Part shown: piece after piece, positions 42,471 through 55,827 of the stretch
Layout: each line of letters opens with the position of its first letter
How positions within the stretch are numbered: position 1 is the first letter of the stretch
NCBI RefSeq assembly: GCF_030272615.1
Contig: NC_081414.1
Span: 810,875,069-810,937,068, forward strand
Reading direction: 5' to 3'
Length of the DNA: 62,000 nucleotides
From: Cryptomeria japonica
Lineage: Eukaryota > Streptophyta > Pinopsida > Cupressales > Cupressaceae
Program-made: the position numbers and the translations under genes
Notes under the pieces: generated by a model
The model's database searches: none
What the model was told of the DNA's origin: nothing
What the model saw: the letters and a program-made list of their open reading frames with translations, nothing else

Positions 42471-45400
42471 ATGGTACCCAAGATTGAAGACCCTGTAGTT
42501 GTCCAAAATGTGAAGAAGCCCTCACTGAAATATTCTCTAACTCCTAAAGTTGCCTCAGAACCGGATGATAAAACTGCATTTTCACTCATCCTGGATCGAT
42601 TCTTGTTAGTGGAAGATGTCAGATTCTTTACCAAATGTCATGTTGAGGAACTTGGTCATGTAGAGATTAGTGATACATATGATGAACTGTGCACTGGTGG
42701 CAAACTGGATAGCAAATTTGAGCATATCAAAATCAAGGGATTAACTGAAGCCCTAGTCTATCCCCGTGTGTTCAAACCCTAGTGGGTTAAGTTTGTATTG
42801 AGCAGAGTACATGATGATTTCATGTGGGTATAAGAGCAACTGTTCAAGATCATGAAGGAAGTCATTCACCTGATCACCGGATATCCCATCTACGATCATG
42901 CTCGTGCACAGAAATCGATATCACAAAAGGAGCTAATCAGTCTAACCGGAGTAGAATCTGATTACCGAGGACTAAAATTGAATAATGTCACTGATGCTGA
43001 ACTAAAATTTGCAATCAGAGTTATTGGTTACTATTTCTTCCAATCTACAAGGGAAAACAGTGTACCATGTGCTGCAGTGGACCTGGCCTACAAAATAGTG
43101 AAGAAGGGAATGAAAGTAGACTTATGTGAAGTGCTACTAAAGAACTTGTTTGAGAACTTGAACACAATAAGGAAGCTGAAGAAGAACAACTTGACAAACA
43201 CACTAAATTTTGGTTCACTACTTGTATGTATGTTTTTCTATTTTGAGAAGTTCTTTCCCTCAGTCAGTAAAGTAGTATGGGAGCTACACCGACCTATCAC
43301 CCATCAGATCAATGACTACATCAAGAAGCTAGGAGATAACTTTAATGATATCATGGATGATTACTTCAACAAATTCCAAGAGAAAATGCACAACAGGTAC
43401 AAGATCCCACCACAGCTGGTCAAAAAATACAAGGACAATATATGTTTTGAAGTCGACACTGATTATTGCTATGTAAATGCTGTTGAACCAAGGACTCAAT
43501 CATTGCAACCAATGGGTTATGAGATTGATTATGATATTACACAACAATAAATTGATGTCTATCTATCATTGCCAAGGCATGCAACTGAACTAAGGTATGG
43601 AACCTATGAAGAGGTGAAGGAGAAAGTAAAAATGAGCATTGTAGTTCCTAAGGCTACAAGAAAAGCTACAAAGATGATAAAGGCTTTATCTAAGAAATTT
43701 GGAGAAGAATCCTCCTCTACACCTATCAAAGGAAATCTTGCCATTACTGAAGAGGAATCAGAAGCACAAGAGGCTGCAATAACATTGAGCACAGAGTTGC
43801 CAAAGGGTAATGTTCTGAAAAGAAAGAAATAGGACATCACAAAGGCCTTACCAACTCCACCAACAAAGAGACCCAACACCAGAGCATCAGCTACATTACC
43901 AAGTAAGAAACAAAAGACTATTGCCACTCCTAAGGTAACCAAAACTTATAAGAAATCTACTCGGAGACTCATTTTGGCAAAAGAGTTAAGTGATACAGAG
44001 TCTGATGATGCAAACAAATTCCAGATTGTGAAAAGCAAAACCGTAAACATTCACATTGTTGAAAATTTTTGTGCCAATCTTAAATAATACGGTGGATTTG
44101 CAAGATTTAGATATGTTAAGTATGAGACTAGGAATAATGATGAGAAATGACAAATTGAAGAAGCTGTCATATGTACACTTCTGAAGTTTCGGTTAGCACC
44201 ATTAGAACTAGCAAAGTCACTTCCAAGTGAACTCTACTCACATATTGATAACAGATGGAAATATGCAATGGATTGAGAGAGACAAATAAGAGAAAGAAGT
44301 CTAGTTCATCTATTTCCTGACATGTCTGTAGCTAAAATCAAGCAGCATTTGTCCACATACAATTCTAAATTTCTTGTGAAACAAAGAGCCTTAAAATTGA
44401 TGAATGGGCTATACATTGATGTGGAAAATGAGACTAAAGCCAAGTGGTAGGAGATCATCAAACAAAAGGATGTCGGTGAACAATCTCAAATTGAAATTGT
44501 TGATGTCACCGAGCAAGATCCAGATGTCACCGAGCAAGGTCAAGACCCAGTGACACTATACAAATTGATGAAGATGTAATGGATGAAGCAGCCACAGAGT
44601 AGGAAATGATTGAAGGCACCACTTATGCAAAACTTGTCTCTAGTGAATCTGTCTTAGAACAAGTTCAGCCTTATCTACCGGTGAAGCCACTAGTCTCAAT
44701 CAAAGCTCCCAAGGACACCGAGCAAGCTACCGAAGGTAACAAATCTGAAGCTGCAGGTGATACAACCAAAGATCAGAAGTCTCAAGCACAGACAAGCACT
44801 GCAACTATTACAACTGAGACCCCTAGCACCGAGCCACCCAAAGACACTACAACGGCTATAGGAATTGACCAAAGTGATGCATCTACTGAGCAACCTACCG
44901 AGGGTCAGCAAGCCTCACAAGCACTTGTATTAGTGCCACAGACCAAAGGAAAAGAAAAGAAGGTGAGAAAGCATGGTTTTAAATTTGACTTATCTAAACT
45001 GATCGTGTTGCCCAATGTAGACATTTCCAAATTGAAAGGGCAAGCACTCACTGAATTCGGTGAACTATGCAAAGCAAAGGCCGAATAGGAGAAGCATCTG
45101 GCCATACAAAAAAAGAATAAAGTACTTCAGAAGGTTAAGACACTACTCACATGTATGCTACCATCAACAAAAGTGTCAACCGATGCAGACATCCATATTC
45201 AGTTGGATGAACTCCTCAATCAGATTGAAACATCTGGAGTTGATGCATTCGAGTACTTAATCAAGCTCAAGGATAAAGAGCTTACAACAAAAATGATAGA
45301 GGAAGTACCAAAATCAATTGCTGTTGGCAAGGTAAAACTTGTCAAATTCATTGTTGAGTTGTCCCCTCAACTCAAGCACATTCTTTATTTATTCCAGAAA

Positions 45401-45838
45401 TTGTGTACATTTTCTTTATTTATTAAAGATATCAAAAATAAAACTGATGCAATTGAGAAAGAGATCACCGATCTCTCATCTAAGTTGACCACTGAGCCTA
45501 ATTTAGTTCAGAACTTTTACAAAAAGCTACAATAGCTCATGGCTCAACAGTTAGAACTGAGGAATGAAGAGCATAAAATCAGGATGGATATAATGACCCT
45601 TCAAACATTATTCCTTCCTCATCTATCATCAATACAGGAATAGCTCAACCGAGCTACATGCTTATCAACTACACAAGAGGGAAGCACTCTTGATGGCTTG
45701 ATATCACTATTATTTGATATTCAAGCACAAAAATCATTAATGGAAAGTGTCAAGGACTCACTCTCAGTCGCCCTCACCGACGCCTGGACCAAGTATAAGA
45801 CTATTTTTGATTAGTTACCGCCTCCGGATGGAAATTAA
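42471..45838 (+). pseudogene. E5 ORF2: long protein sharing its N-terminal domain with E3 ORF2
   Basis: ATG 42471 (MVPKIEDPVVV). N-terminal domain to about 43550: FFTKCHVEELGHVEISDTYD, FVLSRVHDDFMWV, MKEVIHLITGYPI, LNFGSLLVCMFFYFEKF, IPPQLVKKYKDN, VEPRTQSLQPMGYEID. These align in order with E3 ORF2. Then Lys-rich and Ser-rich sections (KATKMIKALSKKFGEESS; TPPTKRPNTRASATL), a second helical block (about 44100-44440), a Thr/Glu/Gln-rich linker (44606-44940) and a C-terminal coiled coil (45155-45800: IKNKTDAIEKEITDLSSKL). At least eight stops, few frame changes. No membrane segment or enzyme motif. Function unknown. Confidence 0.65.
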
Positions 45839-46212
45839 GTTTTTAATGTTTGTCAAAAAGGGGGAGTAATATTATGACACTACAAAGAGGAAAGCCTAGC
45901 AAAGGGGGAGTAATTCTACATTTGGAGAGTAATACAGTTTTGTTAACACAATTTTGAGTATTGTAGACAAGGGGAGTATACCAAGCAAAATATACAGAGC
46001 ATTCAGAGCACACAAGTATAGAATAGAACCAAACATGCAAAATTCAGAGTTATGTACAAAATAATGATAAGGGGAGTATATTTGCATATACTATTTTATT
46101 GACTATCGTATATATTGTCAAGTATAGTCATTTTGTCAAGTATATAGTTTTTGAGTTATGACTTTGTAAGTAGTTTTTGTCAAACATCTCAACTAATGTC
46201 AAAAGGGGAGAT
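45839..46212 (+). other. Run of PPT-like tracts ahead of the E5 3' LTR
   Basis: AAAAAGGGGGAGTAAT (about 45856), AAAGGGGGAGTAATT (about 45900), ACAAGGGGAGTATA (about 45969), ATAAGGGGAGTATA (about 46069) and the LTR-adjacent AAAAGGGGAGAT (46201-46212). Confidence 0.75.
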
Positions 46213-47383
46213 TGTTACTACTTATCAAATTGCCATTAGTTTCATATCCAAAGTCATACTATATATTCTAGTCGATTAGTACTACCGAATCATGCAGTTA
46301 GTACACACAGAGAAGTTGGTATGAATAGTCTAGTCGGTTATAGAAGAAAGTAGTCACAGAATGTAGTATTCACCGAGTTGTTTACCAAGTAAAGTTTCAT
46401 GGCGACCGAGTGGTAAAGTTAACTCACCGAGTTGATATTCATCGAGTGAAACATTTTACCAGATACATTGAACCTGGACATGCACATGAAAACGTGTTAC
46501 AAGATCAAGGCACATCTAACTATTTCTGCATTGGAAATTGCATTACGAGATTGTGTATGATTACAAGGTCAATCTAACCAATGAGATATTTTGTTTAGTT
46601 ATTCATTTGAAGAATCTTTTTGTAAGATCAAAGCAATGAATTAAATCACCGTTGTAAGAGATCTATTTATACAGCATGATTTTAGGGTTAGATACAAGAG
46701 ATGTGATAATGTGTGTGTGTATGCATGAAGGAAGACTGTTACAGAGACACGGAGAGGTCACCGAGAAGGTTATCAGTGAATAGTCGAAGAACAAAGTAAA
46801 CAAAAGGGTTTATCAAGTTTCATTATGGGTTACTGAGGTATGCTACAAGATAGGTAATCTTATTCAGAGCACATAGAATCTGCTTTAGCATTTCAGACGT
46901 AAAGTTGCAGATATTTGTAATGATTTTATTGTAATATTTAGAAGTTGTAAGAGAAACCTTTAATAGGGTAAAAGACTCTAACCAAGTCTATAAGTTGTAA
47001 ATCCTTTAACCAGGTGCAAAATTTATATAGTGTTGTAAAATCCTTTAGTAAGGTAGATCTAACTGATCCTGATACTCCTAACAGGGTAAGCTATAAGAAA
47101 TAGCTAAATGTAGCTCTAACTAAGCATTCTTTATTATTGCAGTAGTGAAGTTGTGGGATCCCCACCGCAGTTTTTCTCTCTAACCAAGAGTTTCTGCGTG
47201 ACCAAAATATATGTGTTATGGAGTGAATCATGTATGATTGTTATCTGTTGATTTTAGTTTTATTTTATGTTACTGCACTATTCTGTTTATGCATAATAGT
47301 AAGGTTATTATCAAAGAAAATTTTTGGAGTACTGATTCACCCCTCCCCTCTCAATACATCATCATTCCATATTGGGCCTAACA
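46213..47383 (+). repeat. 3' LTR of E5
   Basis: 1171 bp, TGTTACTACTTATC ... GGGCCTAACA, closely similar to the 5' LTR with scattered substitutions; followed by AACCT. Confidence 0.95.
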
Positions 47384-47388
47384 AACCT

Positions 47389-49880
47389 CTTATGTTTTCT
47401 ATTCCTTTGCTGTAAATGAGAGAGAGGAATGATTCAAAATGCAATCTAACCTAGGATGTAAGTATACAAGAAAACCCTAATCTGGAAATACAGATCAAAG
47501 GAAAACTTATATACTAGTGAAAAGTACATATTAGGAGGCAAAATTAGAGGTGCACCTATGTTTAAAATCTGAGAAAAAATGTTTAGGACTAGGGTGCCAT
47601 ACCACTATCTTGATTATGCAAGTTTGGAGCTACAGCTGACAAGATACATTCTAAAGCCTGCAAGACACTATTCTTCCAAATCCTACTGATAGAGGGTAGG
47701 AATAGGGTGCCATGCCATTGTCCTTAGGGTTTAAGATGAAATATACACCCAAAAACTATCTTTGTTTTCTCCTCCGGTCCTAAAACTTTTGAGGCCCCAA
47801 TCCAAACCTATACCTGAAGCTACAAAATAGAGTTTTGGGTGGCTTTTAAGGGTTTTGGCTTAGTAAAACCCCTATTTTGGTGATTTCCACCTCCATGAAT
47901 AGCCGATAATGTACTTAAAATGTGTGTGCAAGAACCTTGTGCATGTGCGAGATCCTAAAATGAAAAGCAAACAATCTAGAGCAACCCTAAAGAGTAAACC
48001 CTAATTGCTTATAATTTACAAAGTAAATGCTCTAAATCCATGATCCAAAGTGATATAAAGCATGAATAGGAATTAAAATGAATCTTATGCAGCGACATGA
48101 AAATAACATAAAACCATACCCAACCACAAGGGAGAGGTACAAGCCAATCATTAGTTGGTGATCTATTATTCTTCTATAGCTCCAAAAGTCACCAATTGAT
48201 AAAATGTTGTTTGATGGATATTTTATGGAATAATATTGAATGGTGTTGAATAATTTAAAGATCTAATCTCTCACTACAAAGAAGGCTCTTATACTCCAAA
48301 AAATTGCTCTTAGATTCTTAGAAGAAGACCCCTTCAAATGAAGAAAGAGAGGTCTTAATTATGAAACCCTAGATCTTAATTTCATGTTTAGGTTGACCTA
48401 GGATTTGAATTTCCTACCAATATTTTGGGGTTAGGCATTATTATATCATAGGATTATGCTCCCAAAAATTTGAGAAAATAGACGAGGACCATGTGCATTC
48501 CTGCCACGGTCCGACCAACTTTTCACCAAATTTTTGGGGCCATTAGATATGATGATATTAGAGTGAATCCCAAAGTTACAGCTGATTTTGATATGTTTTG
48601 ATATGTGAAATTGGGCCTTAAAGGTCAAAATAAGACATAATTAGGGTTTATGATTAAATTATTCATTGAAGGAATAAGATGAAAAGGGTCACACTTAGGG
48701 TAAAGAGCCCAACTTTATAACATGTAAAGTGATGAAACATGAGTTTAGATTTAATTAAATCAATTAATTAAATTCTTAAAGGGAAATTAGAAATACAAAA
48801 TGCAAGACACACTAAGGTGGGTGCTAACCTAAGTGTGAAATTGTACCACCCTAGCAAAGGTGTACAATTTACGACACTATATTTAGCGCCCACTTTAACG
48901 GGCATATGAAACTACGTGCATATGCAAGATAAATTACAGAAAAGTAAACATCATTTGAAAAAGGATATATCCATAAGTTGTTGGACGAAGCCCCCAGCAG
49001 ATTCTCCAGTACAAAGTTAGGAACTTCACCCTATAAAACCACATGTTAGACACAAAACCACCTAATTCTTACTAAGAAAAGTGATGAAATTCGCAAGTAG
49101 CTATATGCCCCCCCTATTTTGTCTTGCTAATTAGTGAGATGAAATAGGGTATCATGTTTACCATAGTGAATTGTGATAAATATTTTTCTGAAGAAAGTTC
49201 ACAACAAGGCTTGATAGTTCATCCAAGCATGTTATGGAGCTAATACAGAGGAAGAGGGTGAACTCATGATTCCAATGCCATCGATAGTGCGACAATTAGA
49301 GCTTCCAGGCTCAATATATGAGATATTAAAGGAAAAGTGCAAAAATTAGGGTTTTTAACTTAGAATCATAAAACAAAAATGTGCATAACTCATAAATATG
49401 AAAGTGATACCTTCATTTGTCACTTTTCTAACTTTTTAGAACTATTCACTACAGAGGAGCCCACCTATTAGTTAGAATGCCTCAATGCAGACCTAAGAGA
49501 CCTACATGGATGGAGATCCTATGCCAATCCATACTCATCGGCTGACCACTCAAGGAGGTGAGTGGATCTTCCATTGAATCCCTTTTTAATTTTTCCATGC
49601 TTTCAGTGATTTCAAGATTATGATCATCATAGAAACTAGGTCTATGCCCCTTGTTCGGGAACATTGGGGTACTAGACCACCCTAGTCCTTCATGGGTGCC
49701 CGAGTCCCAAGGGGGCACCCTGGTCCACTCAGGGCACTCTAATCATTGTTCAGGGTGACCAGTGATGACACAGGATTAGGAGATTTAATGTCGGAAAAGA
49801 TAAAATGAATGTTTTGATTAGATGATGATGATAATCGATTACTGATGATAGAACATTTCGCCTTTGCAGACACTTCCATA
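47389..49880 (-). other. Probable 3' LTR and adjacent 3' region of E7 (Gypsy, minus)
   Basis: No coding region. Read on the minus strand, GTGGGCGCTAAATATAG followed by TGTCGTAAATTGTACACC (edge near 48876) looks like a PPT and an LTR start; ACAAAATAGGGGGGGCATA (49107-49125) is an alternative PPT. The other LTR end may lie left of E5, near 22085, because E5 is inserted here. Edges are inferred from position relative to the minus-strand pol at 59100-60550. Confidence 0.35.
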
Positions 49881-49885
49881 CATCC

Positions 49886-51390
49886 ATGAGCATACTATCG
49901 GGCTCACCTTTCGAAGCCTTCAGGAGTCGACCTAAGGCTAACATAGGGGGACAAGGAGTTGCTGCACATGGTGGGCTTGTGGTATGCAATAACTATGCCA
50001 ACCATCACATTACATTCTTTGATGCTTATGGCATTGATGGAGAGGTGGAATGCAGACACCTCGATGTTCCTGTTGCCTGTGGGAGAGATGACGGTCACCC
50101 TTTGGGATGTATACCACATCTTGCACCTTCCCATCAGGGTGAGATTGTGAGATATTAATCCAACTGCACTAAGGAGGATTATAGGAGAAAACAAGTATAT
50201 GATGTGGGGAGAGTGATGCCCAGTGAGGCGAGGGGTTGTATCATGGTCAGCTAGCTCCTACACCCAACCGATGAGGTTCCATTATTGAGGTGATGCATGA
50301 TTACTACCATCACATTGGCTATGTGCTCTAATGGGTGCATAACACACATGCACAGAGGACTTATGTATACTATGTGAGTGATGAAGAGACATAGGAGGGT
50401 ATACTCTTGGGGTGAGATCATTCTTGTATATCTCTATCATGACCTTGGGTAGTATGTATTTGAATAGGGATGTACCACTTGGTGATTGGCCTAATTTGGA
50501 TAGGGATGCACCACTTGGTGATTGGCCTAAGGTATTCTCTTATCCACTTATTCGTGAGTGGTTATTTGGTGATCTCCTACATTGGAGATTGAGCTTAGAT
50601 AGATTGACAATAGGCAGAGTCATATGGAGACCCTACCTTAGGATGTACATGTGGGCAGGGATACACAAGAAAATGTTCTGCATACAGAAGAACTCTCTAA
50701 TAGACGAACAATACAACCACATAGTTGTCCCCTTCTACTTTGACCAAGTTCGGTGGTAGTTTAGGTTAGAGTAGTGTGTTCCTAGTTATGTGTCTATGTA
50801 GATCTATCATTCTTGTGTGATATCGAGTCCCAAATCTATTCCTAGGCCCACTAGTGATGAGATCAACATCATGGATTCAGATGGCTGAAATCGAGATGTT
50901 GTGATAAACTACAGAGATAATGTGGGATCACATAGATAATTCATCACATGGTGGGGGAGGAAATATCCTTGAGCCATCTTGCCAGCATATTTCCTTTGAG
51001 GGAACCTCAGACCATGGAGACAGACGGGAGATGAAGGAGGACCTGATACATCTGAGGAGGGCTCAGATAATCAGGCTGACATTGCATGAGAGAAAAAGGC
51101 AGGTAGAGAAGAAGACGATCCTAATAATGGAGAGGGATATCAGGATGGAGATGATGAGGAGGAGGATGAGGAGGATGAGGATGAGGATGAGGATGAGGAG
51201 GAGGATGAGGAGTTGGATGAATTAGATGTAGTTCCTCATCACTCTATGGCTGACACCATAGAACTAGATCTACTGAGTATCCTATCACATGAAGAGAAGG
51301 ACCTTATAAGAGGTCCTAATTCTACTCCCCATCAGTCCATGCCCACTATATAGAGACAGTATGAGAACGACGAGCCTAACAAGTCCCAGT
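49886..51390 (+). pseudogene. Antisense PMD gene remnant of E7 (first part)
   Basis: Plus-strand readings match the E6 antisense protein: KELLHMVGLWYAITM, LMALMERWNADTSMFLLPVG, EMTVTLWDVYHILHLPI (about 49950-50150), then VIWRPYLRMY (about 50615-50645). Later comes a coil-like basic stretch and a long acidic Glu/Asp run (51121-51225), then SMADTIELDLLSILSHEEKD. Several frameshifts and stops. Near 50464-50535 a 36-bp tandem repeat encodes RD(V/A)PLGDWP twice. E8 interrupts it at 51395. Confidence 0.65.
51121..51225 (+). repeat. GAGGAT/GAGGAG purine tract
   Basis: Imperfect GAGGAT repeats, almost pure purine on the plus strand, coding an acidic run in the PMD remnant frame. Confidence 0.9.
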
Positions 51391-51395
51391 CTCAA

Positions 51396-52418
51396 TGTTA
51401 GGTCCCGGAGACAACTGAGAGGGGGGGGTGAATGAGTTGTCTAAAAATATTAAACCAAAAACAACTTAATCAAATTATTGCTTAATACTAGTGAAATAGT
51501 CTACTATACTAGTGGACAGATTTAACAGATGAATACAATACTAGTAAAGACTAATGCATGAAACTAAAAGAAAAAATCATCCACAACACATAACACCAAT
51601 GTTTGTACGTGGAAACCCTATAAGGAGAAAAAACCAAGGTGGGAAACCTTATCGACAATCAGATGATACTACTATAGATAGTAAGTGTACATAAATGGGG
51701 TCTACACATGCAGAAAGGCCAAGCGCCTAGAGCTCACTGCTCAAACACAAATGGGAGTTACATTGACTATAGTTGGATGGTTCAATCCAATAAAATTGTA
51801 CTACTCAAAATAGCATCTTCATATGCTGGATTCAGTACCGATGTAGTTCTGATATGCTTTCACAAAAACCTAGCTTCACCTTCAAATGATGTTTGCGTGT
51901 ATAGCTCTGCTTAATCTTGCATATACCTTAGCACAAATCCTTTTTCACATTTCTCCATTGATCTTACAATTAAGACCTTACATTTATACCATAACCTAAG
52001 ACCAATTTTAGTAGGTCGGCTCTACAAGATATTACAATAAAATCATTTTACAAATAATACAATATCCAATGCAATAACCAATTGAACATGTCGGCTTGAT
52101 GCATTTACAACAATAATTAATCAACTTCATAATATGTCATGTTGATCTGGAAAAGATAAAACTGTCGGTGTAACCCTGGACCTATTTGCCAGTAACAACA
52201 AATATGCAATTACGAATATGCCAATAAGTAATTCTCCAAAATAAGATGTCCAAACAATGTCTTCGACATTTCCAAGTGTTTTCCATGCTATTCCAAGTGT
52301 CGGTGATCATTATATCCTATCGGTGTATCATATATCGGTGAATGTTGTTGGATCTCCAAAGTGCTAGAGTTTTAGTAGGTGTTGATATCAATGACAAAAC
52401 CATACCAAAATACCAACA
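51396..52418 (-). repeat. 3' LTR of E8
   Basis: On the plus strand it reads TGTTAGGTCCCGGAG ... AAAATACCAACA, 1023 bp, clearly diverged from the partner at scattered sites. Confidence 0.95.
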
Positions 52419-52440
52419 ATCTCCCCCTTTTGCATTGATG
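52419..52440 (-). other. Polypurine tract of E8
   Basis: On the minus strand ATCAATGCAAAAGGGGGAGAT abuts the LTR start TGTTGG. Further PPT-like runs lie upstream on the same strand (about 52513-52526, 52606-52620 and 52698-52708). Confidence 0.85.
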
Positions 52441-52784
52441 GCAACACAAGATGGAAAAACCATCAAAGTGCCAAAATAGAAATGCCAAGTAAAAAAATCA
52501 GTCTCCCCAAAGTAACAATCTCTCCCCTTGAGAGTAACATGTGTTTTCTTTATGTTTTTCTGTGCCAATCTCTTGTGAAAGATAATGTGTTTTTTCATAG
52601 ATATCTCTCCCCCTTTGACATCAAATGCCAAAGTTACAAGAAAATACCAATTGTTAGATTCATATACAAAATACCAACCAATTACAGTATACCAACTACT
52701 CCCCCTGAGAAGTAGCTTCCTCATCAATTACAGTATACCAAATGCCAAAGTTAATTCTGTCAGTTGATGACAGACATCAACTCT

Positions 52785-55700
52785 CTAAGTATCTACCAGT
52801 GGGGGTATGACCCCAAGCTGTTCTCCAAGATATTCAAAGGTCTCCTTAGGAAAAGGTTTAGTGAAAATATCTGCAAGTTGTTCTTCAGTATTCACATAAA
52901 CCAGTTTTATTTCTTTTGCTTCAACTTTTTCCCTTAGAAAATTCAGTTTGATTGAAATATGTTTTGTTTTAGAATGTAGTACCGGATTCTTAGATATATC
53001 AATTGCTACTGTGTTATAACAATAGATAGTTAGAGGTTCCTTGCATTTTACCTTTAAATCTTTCAACATTTGTTTAAGCCAGAGTACCTATGTACACTTA
53101 GTTGCTGCTACAACATATTCTGATTCTGCTATTGATAAGGATGTACAACTCTATTTCTTACTCAACCAAGAAACTAATCTGTTTCCAAGAAAAAATGCTC
53201 CGTCCGTGGTGATTTTTCTATCATCAATATCTCCTGTCCAATTTGCATCTGTGTATGCACATAGGTCAAAGTTTTCATCTCTAGGATACCATAATCTAAG
53301 ATTTGTAGTGCCTTGTAAGTACTGGAAAATCCTTTTCACTACTGATTCATGATTTTCTCTAGGATTACTCTGAAATCTTGAAACAATACATACTGCATTC
53401 AAGATATCAGGTCTGGTTTGTGTCAAATACAGTAAACCTCCTATCATAGATTTGTACCTTGTTGGATTAACAAGTGTAGATTCATCTCATAAAGATAATT
53501 TGTCATTTGTAGTCATGGGTGTACTTACCGGTTTAGAGTTCTCCATCCCAAATTTCTTAAGTAACTCTTTTAAGTATTTTGATTGACTCAAGAATATACC
53601 TTTGTCAGTCTAGGATATCTACAATCCTAAAAAGAATCTTATTTCACCAATCATAGACAATTCAAATTCTTGCTGCATTTTAATAGAAAAGGCTTTACAC
53701 AATCCATCTTCTCCTCCAAATACTATATCATCAATAAAAACTTCTATAGCCAAGATGTCATCATTAGTCACTTTATAGTATAGATTACTATCAGCATTAC
53801 CTTTAGAAAAACTAATCTTCAAAAGATACTTATCTAGTCTTGCATACCAAGCTCTTGGAGATTGCTTCAATCCATACAAAGCTTTTCTTAACCTGCAAAC
53901 CATATATTTTTCATCTATCAAAGAAAATCCATTAGGTTGTTCAATGTAAACTTCCTGCTCAAGATCTCCATTCAGAAATGCACATTTAATATCCATCTGA
54001 TATACTTTGTAGTTTTTGTGTGCTGCAAAGGCCAAAAACAATCTAACTGCCTCAATTCTAGCTACTAGTGTAAAGGTTTCATTATAGTCAATTCCTTCCT
54101 TCTGAGAATATCCCTTACACACTAGTCTTGCTTTATTTCTGATAACCTTACCATCTTCATTAAGTTTGTTTCTGAATACCCATTTTGTTCCAAGTACATT
54201 TTTATCTTTAGGCCGGGAAACTAATGTCCAAGTGTTATTTTTTTCAATTTGCTCTAATTCTTCTTCCATAGTTTTAGTCCAATATTTATCTTCACATGCC
54301 TCATTAATTGATGATGTTTCAATTTGAGAAATAAGACATACCTCTTCATTTGCCAATCTTCCTCTTGTCATAACTCCTTTGTATTTTTTTTCCAATTATC
54401 TGATCTTCAGAATGATTCAATCTTACATACTGGGGTGTCTTTGTTTGTTGTAGTTCTTCAGTCACAGTGGAATTTTTAGATGATACCGGTGTAACTGGAT
54501 CTTCATTCTGTACTGGTGGATTTGGTGTAGTTTCATTTGTTAGAATTTTTGTTGCCAATTCAGAATCTATATACCTTGAAGTTCCTCTAAATTGTTCATG
54601 AATCTTTACATTTGTACTCTCAACAATTTTCTGCAATCTCTTGTTAAAACATCTATATGGTTTACTCTTAGATAAATAACCAAGAAATATTCCTTCATCA
54701 CTTCTAGGATCAAATTTCCCAATATACTCATCTCTTCTAATGTAGCATTTACTTCCAAATATTCTAAAATATTTAAGAGTAGGAGTAATACCAAACCATA
54801 GTTCATGAGGGGTCTTACCAGTTTCACCTTTGATGTGAACTTTGTTGAATGTATAGACCATTGTACTTACTGCTTCTCTCCAATATACATGTGGCAAGTT
54901 TGTTTTTGATAGCATACTTATAGCTACATCCAAGATAGTTCTGTTTTTCCTTTCAACAACTCCATTCTGTTGTGGTGTTCGAGGTGTTGATAGTTGTCTT
55001 CTAATTCCATTCACTTCACAGAATGCATTAAATTCCTTAGATGTAAATTCTCCTCCTTGATCTGATCTTAAGCATTTTATTTTCTTACCGGTTTCATTTT
55101 CAACCATTGCTTTGAACAATTTAAACTTTCCAAGTGCTTCTGATTTTTCTCTGAGAAAAGTAACCCAACACATTCTAGAATAATCATCAATGATTAGCAT
55201 GAAATATCTATCACCTTGTAAGCTTTTAGTTCTAGTTGGACCACATAAATTAGATTTCTCTGGAATACTTTTGAAACTAGCTCTAACCTGTTTTCCAAAT
55301 TGACATTCCTTACATACTGTGTTGTGAGGTTCGACAATTTTAGATAAATCTCTAACTACCTTAGTAGTACTAATTTTTACCATGCAATCAAAGTTTACAT
55401 GACAGAGTCTCTTATGCCATAGCCAACTTTCATCAATGTGTGCAATCAAGCATGTCTTTTCACTGTTATTCAAATGAAAGATATTACCTCTAGTTTGATT
55501 ACAGGTTGCAATTTCTAAACCAGTTCTATTCATGATTTTACATTTTCCATTTTTGAATTGTAACTGAAATTCTTTCTCAACTAATTGACCAACACTCAAA
55601 AGATTATGCTTTAAACCTTCAACATAGTAGACATTGTTAGTGTTATGCTTACCATCAAAAGATATTGAACCCTTACCTTTGATCTGACAAGCTTTGTCAT

Positions 55701-55827
55701 CTCCAAATTTGACTAGGCCTCCATTATATTCTTGAAAGTTCAAGAATTTACCTTTATCTCCTGTCATATGATGTGAGCATCTAGAATCAATGATCCATTC
55801 ATCCTTTACTTCAACTTTAGCTGCCAA
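52785..55827 (-). pseudogene. E8 pol: protease, integrase, RT, RNase H
   Basis: Protease: WIIDSRCSHHMTGDKGKF, where the usual DSG is DSR. Pre-integrase finger: LWHKRLCHVNFDCM ... CKECQFGK. Integrase: Asp in FMLIIDDYSRMCWV, Asp in LRSDQGGEFTSKEF, Glu in PQQNGVVERKN. RT: NVLGTKWVFRNKLNEDGKV, QMDIKCAFLNGDLEQEVYIE, YGLKQSPRAWYARLD, FIDDIVFGG. RNase H: MIGGLLYLTQTRPDI, TDANWTGDIDDRK, then YCYNTVAIDISKN with the catalytic Asp of YCDNT replaced by Tyr, and ADIFTKPF. Stops near 53618, 53492, 53150 and 53072 fall at Gln or Arg positions. About 70 bases after the integrase a small frame overlap (54346-54395) marks a shift. Confidence 0.9.

Larger units (their letters stand above)
22224..47383 (+). mobile_element. 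E5: non-autonomous LTR retrotransposon (interrupted by E6), TSD AACCT
   Basis: 5' LTR in two pieces (22224-22254 and 39390-40533), PBS, ORF1, ORF2, PPT and 3' LTR (46213-47383). AACCT flanks it at 22219-22223 and 47384-47388. Removing E6 with one GTTTC copy gives a 5' LTR of about 1175 bp against 1171 bp for the 3' LTR, which confirms the nesting. The interior has no pol. Same plan as E3 (coiled coil plus CCHC series, then long ORF2) but a different LTR sequence, so the two are related families, not copies. Confidence 0.9.
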
